A stretch of DNA of 64,000 nucleotides. Source: Paenilisteria newyorkensis. GTDB taxonomy: Bacteria; Bacillota; Bacilli; Lactobacillales; Listeriaceae. Positions 34,289-43,812 of the stretch are shown here, in pieces. The position numbers were made by a program, and so were the translations under genes. Location: assembly GCF_000766145.1 (NCBI RefSeq), contig NZ_JNFB01000002.1, positions 1 through 64,000 on the forward strand, written 5' to 3'. The notes below the pieces were generated by a model that was not told the DNA's origin, ran no database searches, and saw only the letters and a list, made by a program, of their open reading frames with translations. The stretch's first letter is position 1. The number at the start of each line of letters is the position of its first letter.

Positions 34289-36703
34289 ATGACATTTAAT
34301 CACAAAGAGATGGAGCCGAAATGGCAGAAGAAATGGGAAGACGAGAAGATTTTCAAAACGACGGAGGACGCGGATAAGTCGAATTTTTATGCACTCGATA
34401 TGTTTCCTTATCCATCAGGCTCAGGCCTCCACGTGGGACATCCAGAAGGGTACACGGCGACGGATATTATTTCGCGAATGAAGCGGATGCAAGGTTTCAA
34501 CGTGCTTCATCCGATTGGTTGGGATGCATTTGGCCTGCCAGCGGAGCAGTACGCGATTGATACAGGGAATGATCCTGCTGAATTTACAGCGCATAATATT
34601 GAGAATTTCACGCGCCAAATCAAGTCGCTCGGTTTCTCTTATGATTGGGATCGCGAAATTAATACGACCGATCCGAGCTACTACAAATGGACGCAATGGA
34701 TTTTCATGAAACTATACGAAAAAGGTCTCGCGTACGAGGCGGAGGTTGCGGTAAACTGGTGCCCAGCGCTTGGTACGGTGCTCGCGAATGAAGAAGTTAT
34801 CGATGGCAAAAGTGAGCGCGGCGGGCACCCTGTTTTCCGTAAACCGATGCGTCAATGGATGCTAAAAATTACGGCGTACGCGGATCGTTTGCTGGACGAT
34901 TTGGATTTGGTGGATTGGCCGGAGAATATTAAAGATATGCAGCGCAATTGGATTGGGCGTTCAGAAGGTGCGGAAGTCGCGTTTGAAGTGAAAGACAACG
35001 ATGCGAATTTCACCGTATTTACGACGCGTCCGGATACACTTTTTGGAGCAACGTATGCAGTTCTAGCGCCAGAGCACGATTTGGTGGATAAAATTGTCAC
35101 GGCAGATCAAAAAGAAGCGGTGACGGCGTATCAGAAGCAAGTCGAGCTTAAAAGCGAGTTGGAGCGTACGGATCTTGCGAAAGACAAGACGGGCGTTTTC
35201 ACGGGGGCTTATGCGATTAACCCGGTGAACGGCGAAGAGATGCCAATTTGGATTGCCGATTATGTCTTGATTCAGTATGGAACGGGTGCGATTATGGCGG
35301 TTCCAGCACATGATGAGCGCGATTACGCGTTTGCAAAACAATTCGATTTGGAAATTAAAGCGGTTCTTGCTGGTGGAAATGTGGCAGAAGAAGCTTATAC
35401 AGGCGATGGCGACCACATTAATTCTGGGTTCCTCGATGGCCTAAACAAAGACGACGCGATTACTAAAATCATTGATTGGCTAGAAGAAAATAAAGCTGGT
35501 ACACGCAAAATTAGTTTCCGTCTACGTGACTGGTTGTTCAGCCGCCAGCGTTATTGGGGCGAGCCGATTCCCGTCATTCATTGGGAAGATGGCGAAACAA
35601 CAACGATTCCAGAACAAGAATTGCCACTACTTCTTCCAAAAGCAACGGAAATCAAGCCATCTGGAACAGGTGAATCGCCACTTGCAAACCTGACAGACTG
35701 GGTAAATGTTGTCGATGCGAATGGTCGCAAAGGGGTTCGCGAAACGAATACGATGCCGCAATGGGCTGGCTCTAGTTGGTACTTCTTGCGTTATATTGAT
35801 CCAGAAAACGAGACAGTTTTGGCGGATAAAGAGAAGCTTGAAAAATGGCTGCCAGTCGATGTGTATATCGGTGGCGCCGAGCATGCCGTTCTGCATTTGC
35901 TTTACGCGCGATTCTGGCACAAATTCTTGTACGATATCGGCGTAGTACCAACGAAAGAACCGTTCCAAAAACTATTTAACCAAGGTATGATTTTGGGCGA
36001 CAATAACGAGAAAATGAGTAAGTCTCGTGGCAATGTTGTCAATCCAGATGACGTGGTGGAGCAATACGGTGCGGACACACTACGCCTTTACGAAATGTTC
36101 ATGGGACCGCTTGAAGCATCGATTCCTTGGAACGCGAACGGCCTAGAAGGGGCGCGCAAATTCCTAGACCGCGTTTGGCGCTTGTTCATCGAGGAAGAAA
36201 CAGGCGAAATCAACGCTAAAATCACGACAGAAGCCAACGTTGACCTTGAGAAGTCGTACCATCAAATGGTGAAAATGGTTTCCGAACACTACGAAAACCT
36301 GCGCTTCAATACAGGCATTTCGCAGTTGATGATTTTCATAAATGATGCGTATAAAGCAACGACCGTTCCGAAAAACTATGCGGAAGGTTTCGTACAACTC
36401 CTTTCACCAATTGCGCCACATTTGGCCGAAGAACTATGGAGCCGTCTAGGTCACGCCGAAACGATCACGTATGAGTCATGGCCAACATTTGACGCATCAA
36501 AATTGGTAGAAGATGAAGTCGAAATCGTGCTACAAGTAAACGGTAAAGTGAGAGCTAAAGTCACTGTAGCTAAAGATTTGAGCCGAGATGAGCTAGAACA
36601 AATCGCTCGCGCCAACGACAAAATCACCGAAGAAATCGAGGGCAAAACAGTCCGCAAAGTCATCGCTGTACCTGGTAAATTGGTGAATATCGTAGCGAAT
36701 TAA
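34289..36703 (+). CDS. leuS: Leucyl-tRNA synthetase
   Basis: Charges tRNA-Leu. 804 residues, the standard length. Class I signatures: HVGH (48-51) within [14 protein letters not shown], and KMSKS (575-579). The editing domain motif [12 protein letters not shown] is present, as is the C-terminal anticodon/tail domain. The frame is open upstream into the T-box leader; the ATG at 34289 is chosen because a GGGAG site precedes it and the leader cannot be coding. Confidence 0.97.
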   Translation: MTFNHKEMEPKWQKKWEDEKIFKTTEDADKSNFYALDMFPYPSGSGLHVGHPEGYTATDIISRMKRMQGFNVLHPIGWDAFGLPAEQYAIDTGNDPAEFTAHNIENFTRQIKSLGFSYDWDREINTTDPSYYKWTQWIFMKLYEKGLAYEAEVAVNWCPALGTVLANEEVIDGKSERGGHPVFRKPMRQWMLKITAYADRLLDDLDLVDWPENIKDMQRNWIGRSEGAEVAFEVKDNDANFTVFTTRPDTLFGATYAVLAPEHDLVDKIVTADQKEAVTAYQKQVELKSELERTDLAKDKTGVFTGAYAINPVNGEEMPIWIADYVLIQYGTGAIMAVPAHDERDYAFAKQFDLEIKAVLAGGNVAEEAYTGDGDHINSGFLDGLNKDDAITKIIDWLEENKAGTRKISFRLRDWLFSRQRYWGEPIPVIHWEDGETTTIPEQELPLLLPKATEIKPSGTGESPLANLTDWVNVVDANGRKGVRETNTMPQWAGSSWYFLRYIDPENETVLADKEKLEKWLPVDVYIGGAEHAVLHLLYARFWHKFLYDIGVVPTKEPFQKLFNQGMILGDNNEKMSKSRGNVVNPDDVVEQYGADTLRLYEMFMGPLEASIPWNANGLEGARKFLDRVWRLFIEEETGEINAKITTEANVDLEKSYHQMVKMVSEHYENLRFNTGISQLMIFINDAYKATTVPKNYAEGFVQLLSPIAPHLAEELWSRLGHAETITYESWPTFDASKLVEDEVEIVLQVNGKVRAKVTVAKDLSRDELEQIARANDKITEEIEGKTVRKVIAVPGKLVNIVAN

Positions 36704-36710
36704 ATGTAAT

Positions 36711-36756
36711 AAATAGCTTGCCTAACTCGATTCATGGTTAGGTGGGCTATTTTAAT
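36711..36756 (+). terminator. leuS terminator
   Basis: AATAGC and GCTATT outer arms with CCTAAC/GTTAGG inner arms, T-rich tail. Confidence 0.8.
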
Positions 36757-36847
36757 TTTAAAGAATTTCTAAAGGTTTGTTTTTTGTCAAATTCGCGTCA
36801 TAAATCTATGGTATGATGGAAAAAATGAACCACTAGGATGATGAAGA

Positions 36848-37495
36848 ATGAATGTGCTAATTGCGGATGATCAAAAAGATATGTTGAAAATTTTATGTGC
36901 TTATTTTAAAAAAGAAGGCTTTACTGTTTTTCAAGCGGAAAATGGGGAAGAAGCTTTAGAAATATTTTATCGTGAGAAATTGGATTTAGCGGTGTTAGAT
37001 TGGATGATGCCGGGCGTGAACGGAGTCGAAGTTTGCAAGGAAATGAAGGCGTCGGGTTCTGTGAAAGTGATGATGTTGACGGCGAAAAGTGAGGGCGAGG
37101 ATGAATGTTACGCGCTGGAATCTGGAGCGGATGACTATGTCAAGAAGCCGTTTTTCCCGAAGGCGTTGCTGGTTCGCGCGAAGAACTTGACGGGTTTTCA
37201 GAACTGCTTTGAAGTGGCGGATATCACGATTGACACATATGCCAAGAAGTTATTTAAACAAGGTATGGATATTAATGCCACGAAAACAGAGTACGAATTA
37301 ATGCGCGTTTTAAGTCAAAATAAGGGCGCGATTCTGAATCGAAATCAGTTGCTAGACATCGTTTGGGGCATCGATTATGAAGGCGAGGAGCGCACGGTGG
37401 ATACGCATATTAGGCGGCTTCGCGAAAAAGTTGGTGACGGGCTGATTAAGACGCATCGCGGGATGGGTTACAGTATCGAGGTCGGCAATGAGTAA
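36848..37495 (+). CDS. Two-component response regulator, OmpR family
   Basis: 215 residues. Receiver domain with acidic DD at 7-8, phospho-acceptor Asp51 in VLDWMMPG, and the conserved Lys in VKKPF; C-terminal winged-helix DNA-binding domain with VDTHIRRLREKVGDGL and HRGMGYSI. Overlaps its kinase gene by 8 bases. First gene of a four-gene operon with kinase, small membrane protein and lytic transglycosylase. Target genes unknown; the operon content suggests a cell-envelope role. Confidence 0.93.
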   Translation: MNVLIADDQKDMLKILCAYFKKEGFTVFQAENGEEALEIFYREKLDLAVLDWMMPGVNGVEVCKEMKASGSVKVMMLTAKSEGEDECYALESGADDYVKKPFFPKALLVRAKNLTGFQNCFEVADITIDTYAKKLFKQGMDINATKTEYELMRVLSQNKGAILNRNQLLDIVWGIDYEGEERTVDTHIRRLREKVGDGLIKTHRGMGYSIEVGNE

Positions 37496-38861
37496 GCTTG
37501 GCCGGAAACTGACATGGCGGATTTCGGCAGTCGTGATTGGTGTTTTTGCGCTATCGATGCTCTTGAATCAATTTTTCCTGCCGAAATACTATCATTTTGA
37601 GATGAATCAAAAAGTGACGCAGGCGATGAAAGAGGTCGACAAATGGGATAAGAAGCGGATTGAGAATGATCTCGGCATCCTAGAAGCGAAATATGACGTG
37701 ACGATTGTGGCTGAGAAAATGAGCAATAATGTCGACGATTTGAATGAGATGCTGCGGCTAGACTTGGCGCAGAAACGCATTGCGCTGAATCGTTTTTGGG
37801 TGACTGGTGAGACGCTGGATGATCTTAAAAAAGGCGCGATTATTACGAAACTATATGACCAAGGTAAGCAGAAATCGAGTTTTTTGGTGAGCCTGAATGA
37901 GAAGGATGGTTTGCTCATTGTGGCGGGGATTTCGATTGCGAATTACGATGAAACCGCCAAAATTATTAATGAATTCAACTTGATGTTGATGCTGTTTGGT
38001 TCCATTTTAGTCGTTGCGCTCACTGGTTTCTTCTCTCGGAAAATTACGAAACCGCTAGAAGAATTGAAAAGTGTTGCCGACCAAATTTCGAAGTTGGAAT
38101 TTGAAAAGGTAAGCATTGAAACGCGGGATGAATTGCAAGATTTGGCGACGAGTATCAACGTCATGAGTGATGATTTGAAGAAGGCGCATCATGCTTTGCT
38201 ACGTCGAAATAAAGAGTTGAAGCATTTCACAGCGGACTTAACGCATGAATTGAAGACGCCGCTCGCGCTGATCAAAGCCTACAGTATGGGTATTCAGGAT
38301 GGTTTGGACGATGGCACGTATATGGCGACAATCGTGAAACAGACGGACCAAATATCGATGCTTATTGAAGAACTATTACGTTTTTCCAAAATGGAAGTAG
38401 ATCCGCTACATCTAGAAAAAATCCAAGTTCGGATGCTTTTTGAGGAATTGCTCGCGAATTATCAAGAGACGACGGGGCTAGATATTCGTACAAAATCAGA
38501 AATCAGTCCAGAGGTCGTTATTTTAGCGGATAAAGTGAAACTGGAAATGGTATTTAATAACGTCATCACGAATGCAGTGAAATACGCAACGACGAATCAA
38601 ATTAAAATCGAATGGGCAGAACGAAACAATAAAGTCTATTTTGCAATTAAGAATGAAACAACGATCCGTGACGCGCAGACATTGGAACATATTTGGATGC
38701 CGTTTTATGTGAGAGAAGCTTCGCGCAATAAGAATTTTTCAGGGACGGGGCTTGGGCTTGCGATTGTGCAAACCGTGATGGAACAACATGAATGGGAGTA
38801 TGGCGCGAAATTGGAAGATGGCTGGATAACGTTCTATCTGGTTTTTGATCAAATCGAGTGA
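37488..38861 (+). CDS. Sensor histidine kinase
   Basis: 457 residues. Helix 1 at about 12-30, an outer sensor of about 135 residues, helix 2 at about 164-182, a HAMP region (KITKPLEELKSVADQI), the phospho-acceptor His253 in DLTHELKTPLAL, N-box NNVITNAVKYA and G2-box GTGLGLAIV. The usual D-x-G-x-G G1 box is replaced by IKNETTIRD, a degenerate form seen in some Bacillota sensor kinases. ATG inside the regulator stop region gives coupling. Confidence 0.93.
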   Translation: MSKLGRKLTWRISAVVIGVFALSMLLNQFFLPKYYHFEMNQKVTQAMKEVDKWDKKRIENDLGILEAKYDVTIVAEKMSNNVDDLNEMLRLDLAQKRIALNRFWVTGETLDDLKKGAIITKLYDQGKQKSSFLVSLNEKDGLLIVAGISIANYDETAKIINEFNLMLMLFGSILVVALTGFFSRKITKPLEELKSVADQISKLEFEKVSIETRDELQDLATSINVMSDDLKKAHHALLRRNKELKHFTADLTHELKTPLALIKAYSMGIQDGLDDGTYMATIVKQTDQISMLIEELLRFSKMEVDPLHLEKIQVRMLFEELLANYQETTGLDIRTKSEISPEVVILADKVKLEMVFNNVITNAVKYATTNQIKIEWAERNNKVYFAIKNETTIRDAQTLEHIWMPFYVREASRNKNFSGTGLGLAIVQTVMEQHEWEYGAKLEDGWITFYLVFDQIE

Positions 38862-38879
38862 GAGAGGGGGGAGGCAAGC

Positions 38880-39023
38880 GTGAAAACAAAAAATATCGTC
38901 GTGAGTATCGTACTTGTCTTCGTCCTCGCGATCTTACTGATTTTACAAATTTGGCAACCGCATGAGGACATGCCAGAACAGGGGTTTACGAAAATACACA
39001 CTAATGAGAGGTTAAGGCTATGA
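38880..39023 (+). CDS. Small single-span membrane protein (47 aa)
   Basis: GTG start 6 bases after a strong GGGGGGAGG site, 47 codons, and a TGA overlapping the ATG of the next gene. Translation starts MKTKNIVVSIVLVF, one membrane helix (about 5-24), then a short hydrophilic tail. Ribosome site, overlap and operon position support a real gene. Function unknown; it may link the kinase to the transglycosylase or act as a small regulator of either. Confidence 0.75.
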   Translation: MKTKNIVVSIVLVFVLAILLILQIWQPHEDMPEQGFTKIHTNERLRL

Positions 39024-39529
39024 AAAGAGAAACATTTATTTTTATATTAGGCGTATTAGCAGCAGCTGCACTGGTGTTTCACTTCTACGATCAACATCAA
39101 CAGCGCGTGGCAATGATGGATATGATTAAGGAAACAGCGAAAAAACACGATATACCGGCTTGGATTCCACTCTCGATTGCCGAAACTGAGAGCGGATTCG
39201 ACCCAAAAACGATTGGTGATGCGGGAACTTCTTATGGCTTATTCCAGTTACATCGCGGCGGTTTAGCACCAGAAGAAATGACCGAAGATGAGTTGTTGAA
39301 ACCCGAAGAAAATATCGAAATCGCGATTACAAACATGACGAGAGCCTACGAACGCGCGCAGGTGAAAGGGCTTGAGGGTATTGAAATGCTGACCTATATC
39401 GCTAATACCTCTGGCTGGCCGACCCAGCGTGGAACCGATTGGACGGATCAAAATACGAATTACAATAAAAAACTAGCGAAAAATTTCAAAAAGCATATTA
39501 AAATAAAGGAATTGGCGGTATTAGAATAA
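39020..39529 (+). CDS. Membrane-anchored lytic transglycosylase (SLT domain)
   Basis: 169 residues. N-terminal membrane anchor (about 5-22), then a small SLT fold: catalytic Glu57 in IAETESGFDP and the second motif GDAGTSYGLFQLH. It should cleave peptidoglycan glycan strands outside the membrane. Overlaps the small protein gene by 4 bases, so it is part of the two-component operon. No LysM or other wall-binding domain. Confidence 0.88.
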   Translation: MKRETFIFILGVLAAAALVFHFYDQHQQRVAMMDMIKETAKKHDIPAWIPLSIAETESGFDPKTIGDAGTSYGLFQLHRGGLAPEEMTEDELLKPEENIEIAITNMTRAYERAQVKGLEGIEMLTYIANTSGWPTQRGTDWTDQNTNYNKKLAKNFKKHIKIKELAVLE

Positions 39530-39535
39530 GACGAG

Positions 39536-39570
39536 AAGCGGCTTGACAAAACAGTTGAGCTGCTTTTATT
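39536..39570 (+). terminator. Terminator of the two-component/SLT operon
   Basis: AAGCGGCT pairs with AGCTGCTT (one wobble) followed by TT. Confidence 0.7.
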
Positions 39571-39579
39571 GTGTTTGTT

Positions 39580-39598
39580 AATGAAACTTTATTTCATT
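39580..39598. promoter_or_regulatory. Candidate MurR operator
   Basis: Perfect inverted repeat AATGAAA-cttta-TTTCATT immediately upstream of the murQ promoter. RpiR/MurR-type regulators bind such GAAAT-like palindromes, and a MurR-like gene is encoded downstream. The link is inference. Confidence 0.55.
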
Positions 39599-39613
39599 AT
39601 TTTAAAATAGTTA

Positions 39614-39642
39614 TTGAAATATAATTCCGAATGCGTTACAAT
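39614..39642 (+). promoter_or_regulatory. murQ operon promoter
   Basis: TTGAAA at 39614-39619, 17-base spacer, TACAAT at 39637-39642. A second partial repeat GAAATATAATTCC overlaps the -35. Confidence 0.75.
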
Positions 39643-39665
39643 AAACGTATGAAAGAGGTGTTTTT

Positions 39666-40553
39666 ATGTTAGAGAATTTATCAACGGAAAAGCGAAATGA
39701 AAAAACGACATCTTTAGATACGCTAACTGTAAAAGAAGCATTGCAGATTATGAATGAAGAAGATGCGAAAGTACCGGTTGCTATTGCGGCGAATCTTGCT
39801 TCAATTGAAACCGTTATCAATGGTGTGATAGAGAGTTTTAAAAAAGGCGGACGCTTGGTTTATATTGGCGCAGGAACGAGTGGGCGTCTTGGTGTTTTGG
39901 ATGCCGCAGAATGTGTGCCGACGTTTGGTGTGCCGGCGACAATGGTTGTTGGACTAATCGCAGGCGGTGAGAAAGCGTTTTTAAAAGCGGTGGAAGGTGC
40001 AGAAGACTCGGCTATTTTGGGGAAAGAAGATTTACAAGGTATCGCTTTGACAGCGAATGATTACGTGTTGGGAATCGCGGCAAGTGGCCGTACGCCTTAC
40101 GTGATTGGCGCGCTTGATTACGCGAAAGAAATTGGCGCGAAAACGGGTGCTTTGTCTTGCAACACGAACGCAGCGATTTCAAAACACGCGGACACAGCGA
40201 TCGAAGTGGATTGCGGCCCTGAAATTTTGACAGGATCGACGCGTTTGAAAGCCGGAACAGCACAAAAGCTCGTTTTAAATATGATTTCGACGGTTTCGAT
40301 GATTGGAATCGGAAAAGTATATAAAAACTTGATGGTCGACGTGATGCCAACGAACGAGAAATTGGTGGAACGCTCAAAACGCATCATCATGGAAGCAACA
40401 GAATGTGATTACGAAACAGCAGAAAAGCATTTTGAATTAGCAGGACAGCACGTGAAACCAGCAATTGTCATGATTTTAACGAATACAGACCTTGCGACAG
40501 CCACGGAAAAATTAGCAGCAGCGGATGGTTTTATTAGACGCACATTAGACTAA
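39666..40553 (+). CDS. murQ: N-acetylmuramic acid 6-phosphate etherase
   Basis: Cleaves the lactyl ether of MurNAc-6-P to give GlcNAc-6-P and D-lactate. 295 residues, SIS fold: LVYIGAGTSGRLGVLDAAECVPTFG and LGIAASGRTPYVIGAL, with the catalytic glutamate region EGAEDS. First gene of murQ-murP, with a promoter and palindrome just upstream. Works after PTS uptake by the next gene, and after MupG when disaccharides are imported. Confidence 0.95.
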   Translation: MLENLSTEKRNEKTTSLDTLTVKEALQIMNEEDAKVPVAIAANLASIETVINGVIESFKKGGRLVYIGAGTSGRLGVLDAAECVPTFGVPATMVVGLIAGGEKAFLKAVEGAEDSAILGKEDLQGIALTANDYVLGIAASGRTPYVIGALDYAKEIGAKTGALSCNTNAAISKHADTAIEVDCGPEILTGSTRLKAGTAQKLVLNMISTVSMIGIGKVYKNLMVDVMPTNEKLVERSKRIIMEATECDYETAEKHFELAGQHVKPAIVMILTNTDLATATEKLAAADGFIRRTLD

Positions 40554-40568
40554 AGGGAGGTACGAAAC

Positions 40569-42032
40569 ATGAGTAAAGAACAAGATTTAGGCCAAAAGAT
40601 TTTTGAAGAAGTTGGCGGTATGGGGAACGTTTCTAAAATCGCACATTGTATGACGCGCGTACGTTTAGGAATTAAAGATACAGATAAAGTCAACGTAGAA
40701 GGATTAAAAGCGGCACCAGGAGTACTTGGCGTCGTAGAAGATGACACGCTCCAAATCATTGTTGGACCAGGATTCGTTAACAAAGTAGCCGGTGCGATGT
40801 GTGAGATGGCAGGCGTGAAACTAGGCGAAACATTGCCGGATAATTTAGATGAGAATTTGACACAAACATCCACAAAAACTGGGAAAGAGCTGGTTGAGGA
40901 GAAAGCAGCGGCAACAAAAGCTGCGCTGAAAAAGAAACAAAATAATACATCTGGATTCAAGCGTCTATTGAAATCGATTGCGAACATTTTCGTTCCGCTA
41001 ATTCCAGGTTTCGTTGGTGCCGGTTTAATCGCTGGTATCGCGGCGATTCTTTTTAACAATATTCAAGCTGGTAATCTAGATGCCGGAACATGGATGCAAT
41101 ATGTTACACTTTTAAATGTTATTAAGAATGGTATTTTCTACTTCCTTGTTATTTATGTTGGTATCAATACAGCGCAAGAATTCGGTGGAACGCCAGTGCT
41201 TGGTGGGGCCGTCGGTGGTATAACGCTACTTATAGGCGTAACACCTGAATTGCCAATCAAGAATATTTTTAATGGTAGTGATATGGTTGCAGGACAAGGT
41301 GGTATTATCGGTGTACTTCTAGCGGTTTACTTACTTTGCGTACTGGAGAAATTTTTACGTAAATGGATTCCGAATTCGCTCGACATCATTTTAACACCGA
41401 TGTTAGCGTTACTCATCATTGGTTTGTTCACGATTTTCATCATCATGCCATTTGCTGGCGTTATTTCAACGAGCTTGGTTGGAAGCATCAACTGGATTAT
41501 CGCAAAAGGTGGACTGTTCGCCGGATTCGTTCTGGGGACGCTATTCCTGCCAATGGTTATGCTTGGACTTCATCAAGTATTGACGCCAATCCACGTTGAA
41601 ATGATTGCACAAAATGGCTACACAATATTGCTTCCAATGCTTGCGATGGCAGGTGGCGGACAAGTCGGCGCATCAATCGCAATCTGGATGCGTTGTCGCA
41701 AAAATAAACCTTTAGTTACGATGATTAAAGGCGGTTTGCCAGTCGGGATTCTCGGCATTGGTGAACCATTAATCTACGGTGTTACTGTCCCGCTTGGGCG
41801 TCCGTTTATCACGGCGTGTCTCGGCGGCGGTATCGGTGGAGCTATTATTGGCTTCTTCGGTAATGTTGGCGCCATCGCAATTGGCCCATCAGGCGTAGCG
41901 CTCATTCCGCTTATCGCTAATAACACATGGTTTGAATACGTTATCGGCTTACTAGCAGCCTACCTTGGCGGTTTCATCCTCACGTATCTATGGGGCGTGC
42001 CAAAAGATGCAATGGAAGCAGTAGAAGAGTAA
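40569..42032 (+). CDS. murP: PTS system IIBC component, MurP-like (MurNAc/MurNAc-GlcNAc uptake)
   Basis: 487 residues. N-terminal IIB domain with the phospho-cysteine Cys27 in IAHCMTRVRL, a Lys/Ala/Thr-rich linker (about 95-125), then a IIC membrane domain of the glucose/sucrose superfamily with a GIGEPLIYG substrate motif. No IIA domain; a shared IIA must be supplied elsewhere. Placed 15 bases after murQ with an AGGGAGG site. MurNAc specificity is inferred from murQ. Confidence 0.88.
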   Translation: MSKEQDLGQKIFEEVGGMGNVSKIAHCMTRVRLGIKDTDKVNVEGLKAAPGVLGVVEDDTLQIIVGPGFVNKVAGAMCEMAGVKLGETLPDNLDENLTQTSTKTGKELVEEKAAATKAALKKKQNNTSGFKRLLKSIANIFVPLIPGFVGAGLIAGIAAILFNNIQAGNLDAGTWMQYVTLLNVIKNGIFYFLVIYVGINTAQEFGGTPVLGGAVGGITLLIGVTPELPIKNIFNGSDMVAGQGGIIGVLLAVYLLCVLEKFLRKWIPNSLDIILTPMLALLIIGLFTIFIIMPFAGVISTSLVGSINWIIAKGGLFAGFVLGTLFLPMVMLGLHQVLTPIHVEMIAQNGYTILLPMLAMAGGGQVGASIAIWMRCRKNKPLVTMIKGGLPVGILGIGEPLIYGVTVPLGRPFITACLGGGIGGAIIGFFGNVGAIAIGPSGVALIPLIANNTWFEYVIGLLAAYLGGFILTYLWGVPKDAMEAVEE

Positions 42033-42041
42033 AACAACGAA

Positions 42042-42070
42042 AGTGGGGCAAATGCGTCTCACTTTTTTTG
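42042..42070 (+). terminator. Terminator after murP
   Basis: AAAGTGGG pairs with CTCACTTT (wobble) followed by T run. Confidence 0.65.
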
Positions 42071-42097
42071 TTGTATCGCATTGCCACATGGTATAAT
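42068..42097 (+). promoter_or_regulatory. Possible promoter of the RpiR-family gene
   Basis: TTGTTG at 42068-42073 and TATAAT at 42092-42097, with an 18-base spacer. Confidence 0.45.
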
Positions 42098-42138
42098 CAA
42101 AGCATGGAATGTATTCGAAGGAGGCGGCAACAAACATA

Positions 42139-42987
42139 ATGGGAAGTGTGATTAATCGAATTCAAGGTATTTTAGAAGAACTGCCGAAATCAGAGGCAAA
42201 AGTAGGTCGCGCAATATTAGCCGACCCTAGTAAAGTGGTAAAAATGTCGATTCATGAACTGGCGGAAAGTTCGGGCGCGAGTGGCGCTGCGGTGATTCGT
42301 TTTTGCCATTCGATGGGGTTAGAAGGCTTTCCAGAGTTAAAAATGAAGTTATCCGTCGAGCTTGTTCGGCCTGAAAAAGTAGGCTATTATGACATCGAGC
42401 CCAATGAAGATTTTGAGGAAATTACCCGGAAGCTAGTTTCTAACACGGTACAAACATTGAACGACACGGTTGGGCAGTTAGAGAAAGAAAAAATTATGGA
42501 TGCATGCGAAATTCTGTATAAAGCGGATACAATCTATGCGTACGGTGTTGGCGCTTCGTGGCTAATTGCTGAGGATATTGCGCAAAAATGGATGCGCGCT
42601 GGAAAACACGCGATTGCGATTGCAGATCCCCATATTTTAGCGATGGCTTTTGCGGCGGGCTCTAAAAATGCGGTTTTCTTTGCGATTTCCAATAGCGGCG
42701 AAACGAGTGAAGTGTTGCAGTTAGCCGATGAGGCGCTGAACAATGGTTTGGAATTGCTCAGTCTGACTCGTTTCGGGCAGAATAAATTGAAGCAACGAGC
42801 GGCGGTTGCGCTGGAAACATCACGCGCGCCAGAAAGCGAGCTTAGAAGTGCGGCAACGAGTTCGCGACAAGCGCAGTTTTTAGTGATTGATATCTTGTTC
42901 TACTTCTATGCCTCGCACCATTATGAGGAAATGATTGAGCAGATAAGGACTTCACGGGAAGCGACGAATCGATTTAGGGAATCTTGA
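42139..42987 (+). CDS. murR: RpiR family transcriptional regulator with SIS domain (MurR-like)
   Basis: 282 residues. N-terminal helix-turn-helix (LPKSEAKVGRAILADPSKVVKM, then SIHELAESSGASGAAVIRFC), C-terminal sugar-phosphate-binding SIS domain (IYAYGVGASWLIAEDI, FAISNSGETSEVLQLADEA). Beside murQ-murP it is probably the sensor of MurNAc-6-P and repressor or activator of that operon. An earlier in-frame ATG lies before the AGGAGG site; ATG 42139 is used despite a long 14-base spacing. Confidence 0.82.
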   Translation: MGSVINRIQGILEELPKSEAKVGRAILADPSKVVKMSIHELAESSGASGAAVIRFCHSMGLEGFPELKMKLSVELVRPEKVGYYDIEPNEDFEEITRKLVSNTVQTLNDTVGQLEKEKIMDACEILYKADTIYAYGVGASWLIAEDIAQKWMRAGKHAIAIADPHILAMAFAAGSKNAVFFAISNSGETSEVLQLADEALNNGLELLSLTRFGQNKLKQRAAVALETSRAPESELRSAATSSRQAQFLVIDILFYFYASHHYEEMIEQIRTSREATNRFRES

Positions 42988-43007
42988 TTTGTTTGCTACA
43001 TAATTTC

Positions 43008-43040
43008 AAAAAGGTAGGCCAAATGTGGCTTATCTTTTTT
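43008..43040 (+). terminator. Terminator after the RpiR-family gene
   Basis: AAAGGTAGGCCA pairs with TGGCTTATCTTT (one bulge/wobble) followed by T residues. Confidence 0.75.
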
Positions 43041-43110
43041 AGTTGCCTTTTTAGGTTAAACGAAGAGTCTGTGGTATAATAAAGGAAACTTGATGAAGTA
43101 GGTGATAATG

Positions 43111-43812
43111 ATGGGGGACGACTTGGGTACGAAGAGAGTATTAATGGAAGAAATAGAAGGATTAGCCTTGGAATATCAGGTTGGGGAGCCGATTTTCACG
43201 AAGGAGATTAAGCAACAAGTAAAGGAGCAGTTTGAAGCAGCCAGTAACGATAGTTTTACGAGAACAGTGAATGAATATTTGCGTAGATTGGAAAAAAGAG
43301 GCGTGATTTCTAAATATGATGATGGCATTTATTTTCGTAGCAAAGAGACTAAGTTTGGGCGAAGTGCTATCGACAAAGAGAAGCTTATTAAGAAGGCGTA
43401 CATCATGGATGAGCAAGAGGATGAAGTGATTGGATACGTTGTGGGGGCTTCTTTTCTTAGTGCTAATGGTTTTTCTAATAATATGACGAATCGACGGGAA
43501 ATCGTGACAAATAATTACAACGTGAAGAAACCGATTCATAAATTTAGTAACCCACCAATCATTAAAAAGCCTAAAGTGCCAATTTCTAAACATAATTATC
43601 GTTATTTTCAGTTGTTGGATACGTTGCGAGATATCGGTCAGTATCATGTGTTGGATGCCTCTTTTTATATGTCGCTTTATGACTATATGGAACGCGAGCG
43701 AATCGATGGCTTTAAACTACTGGGCTACGCAAAGAAATATTATAATCAAAAAGTAATGCACGTACTGGATGAACTAGCGGAGGCTGCTCTAGACAGGGAG
43801 CTGATTGGTTAA
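43111..43812 (+). CDS. AbiEi-like antitoxin of a type IV toxin-antitoxin system
   Basis: 233 residues. An N-terminal winged-helix-like part (TRTVNEYLRRLEKRGVISKYDDGIYFRS) resembles DUF6088/AbiEi proteins, and the C-terminal part is basic and hydrophilic (NYNVKKPIHKF, KKPKVPISKHNY). In AbiE systems AbiEi represses the operon and counteracts the AbiEii nucleotidyltransferase without binding it. The stop overlaps the start of the toxin gene by one base. Start 43111 chosen for spacing from AGGTG. More A-rich than its neighbours, suggesting transfer. Confidence 0.75.
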   Translation: MGDDLGTKRVLMEEIEGLALEYQVGEPIFTKEIKQQVKEQFEAASNDSFTRTVNEYLRRLEKRGVISKYDDGIYFRSKETKFGRSAIDKEKLIKKAYIMDEQEDEVIGYVVGASFLSANGFSNNMTNRREIVTNNYNVKKPIHKFSNPPIIKKPKVPISKHNYRYFQLLDTLRDIGQYHVLDASFYMSLYDYMERERIDGFKLLGYAKKYYNQKVMHVLDELAEAALDRELIG

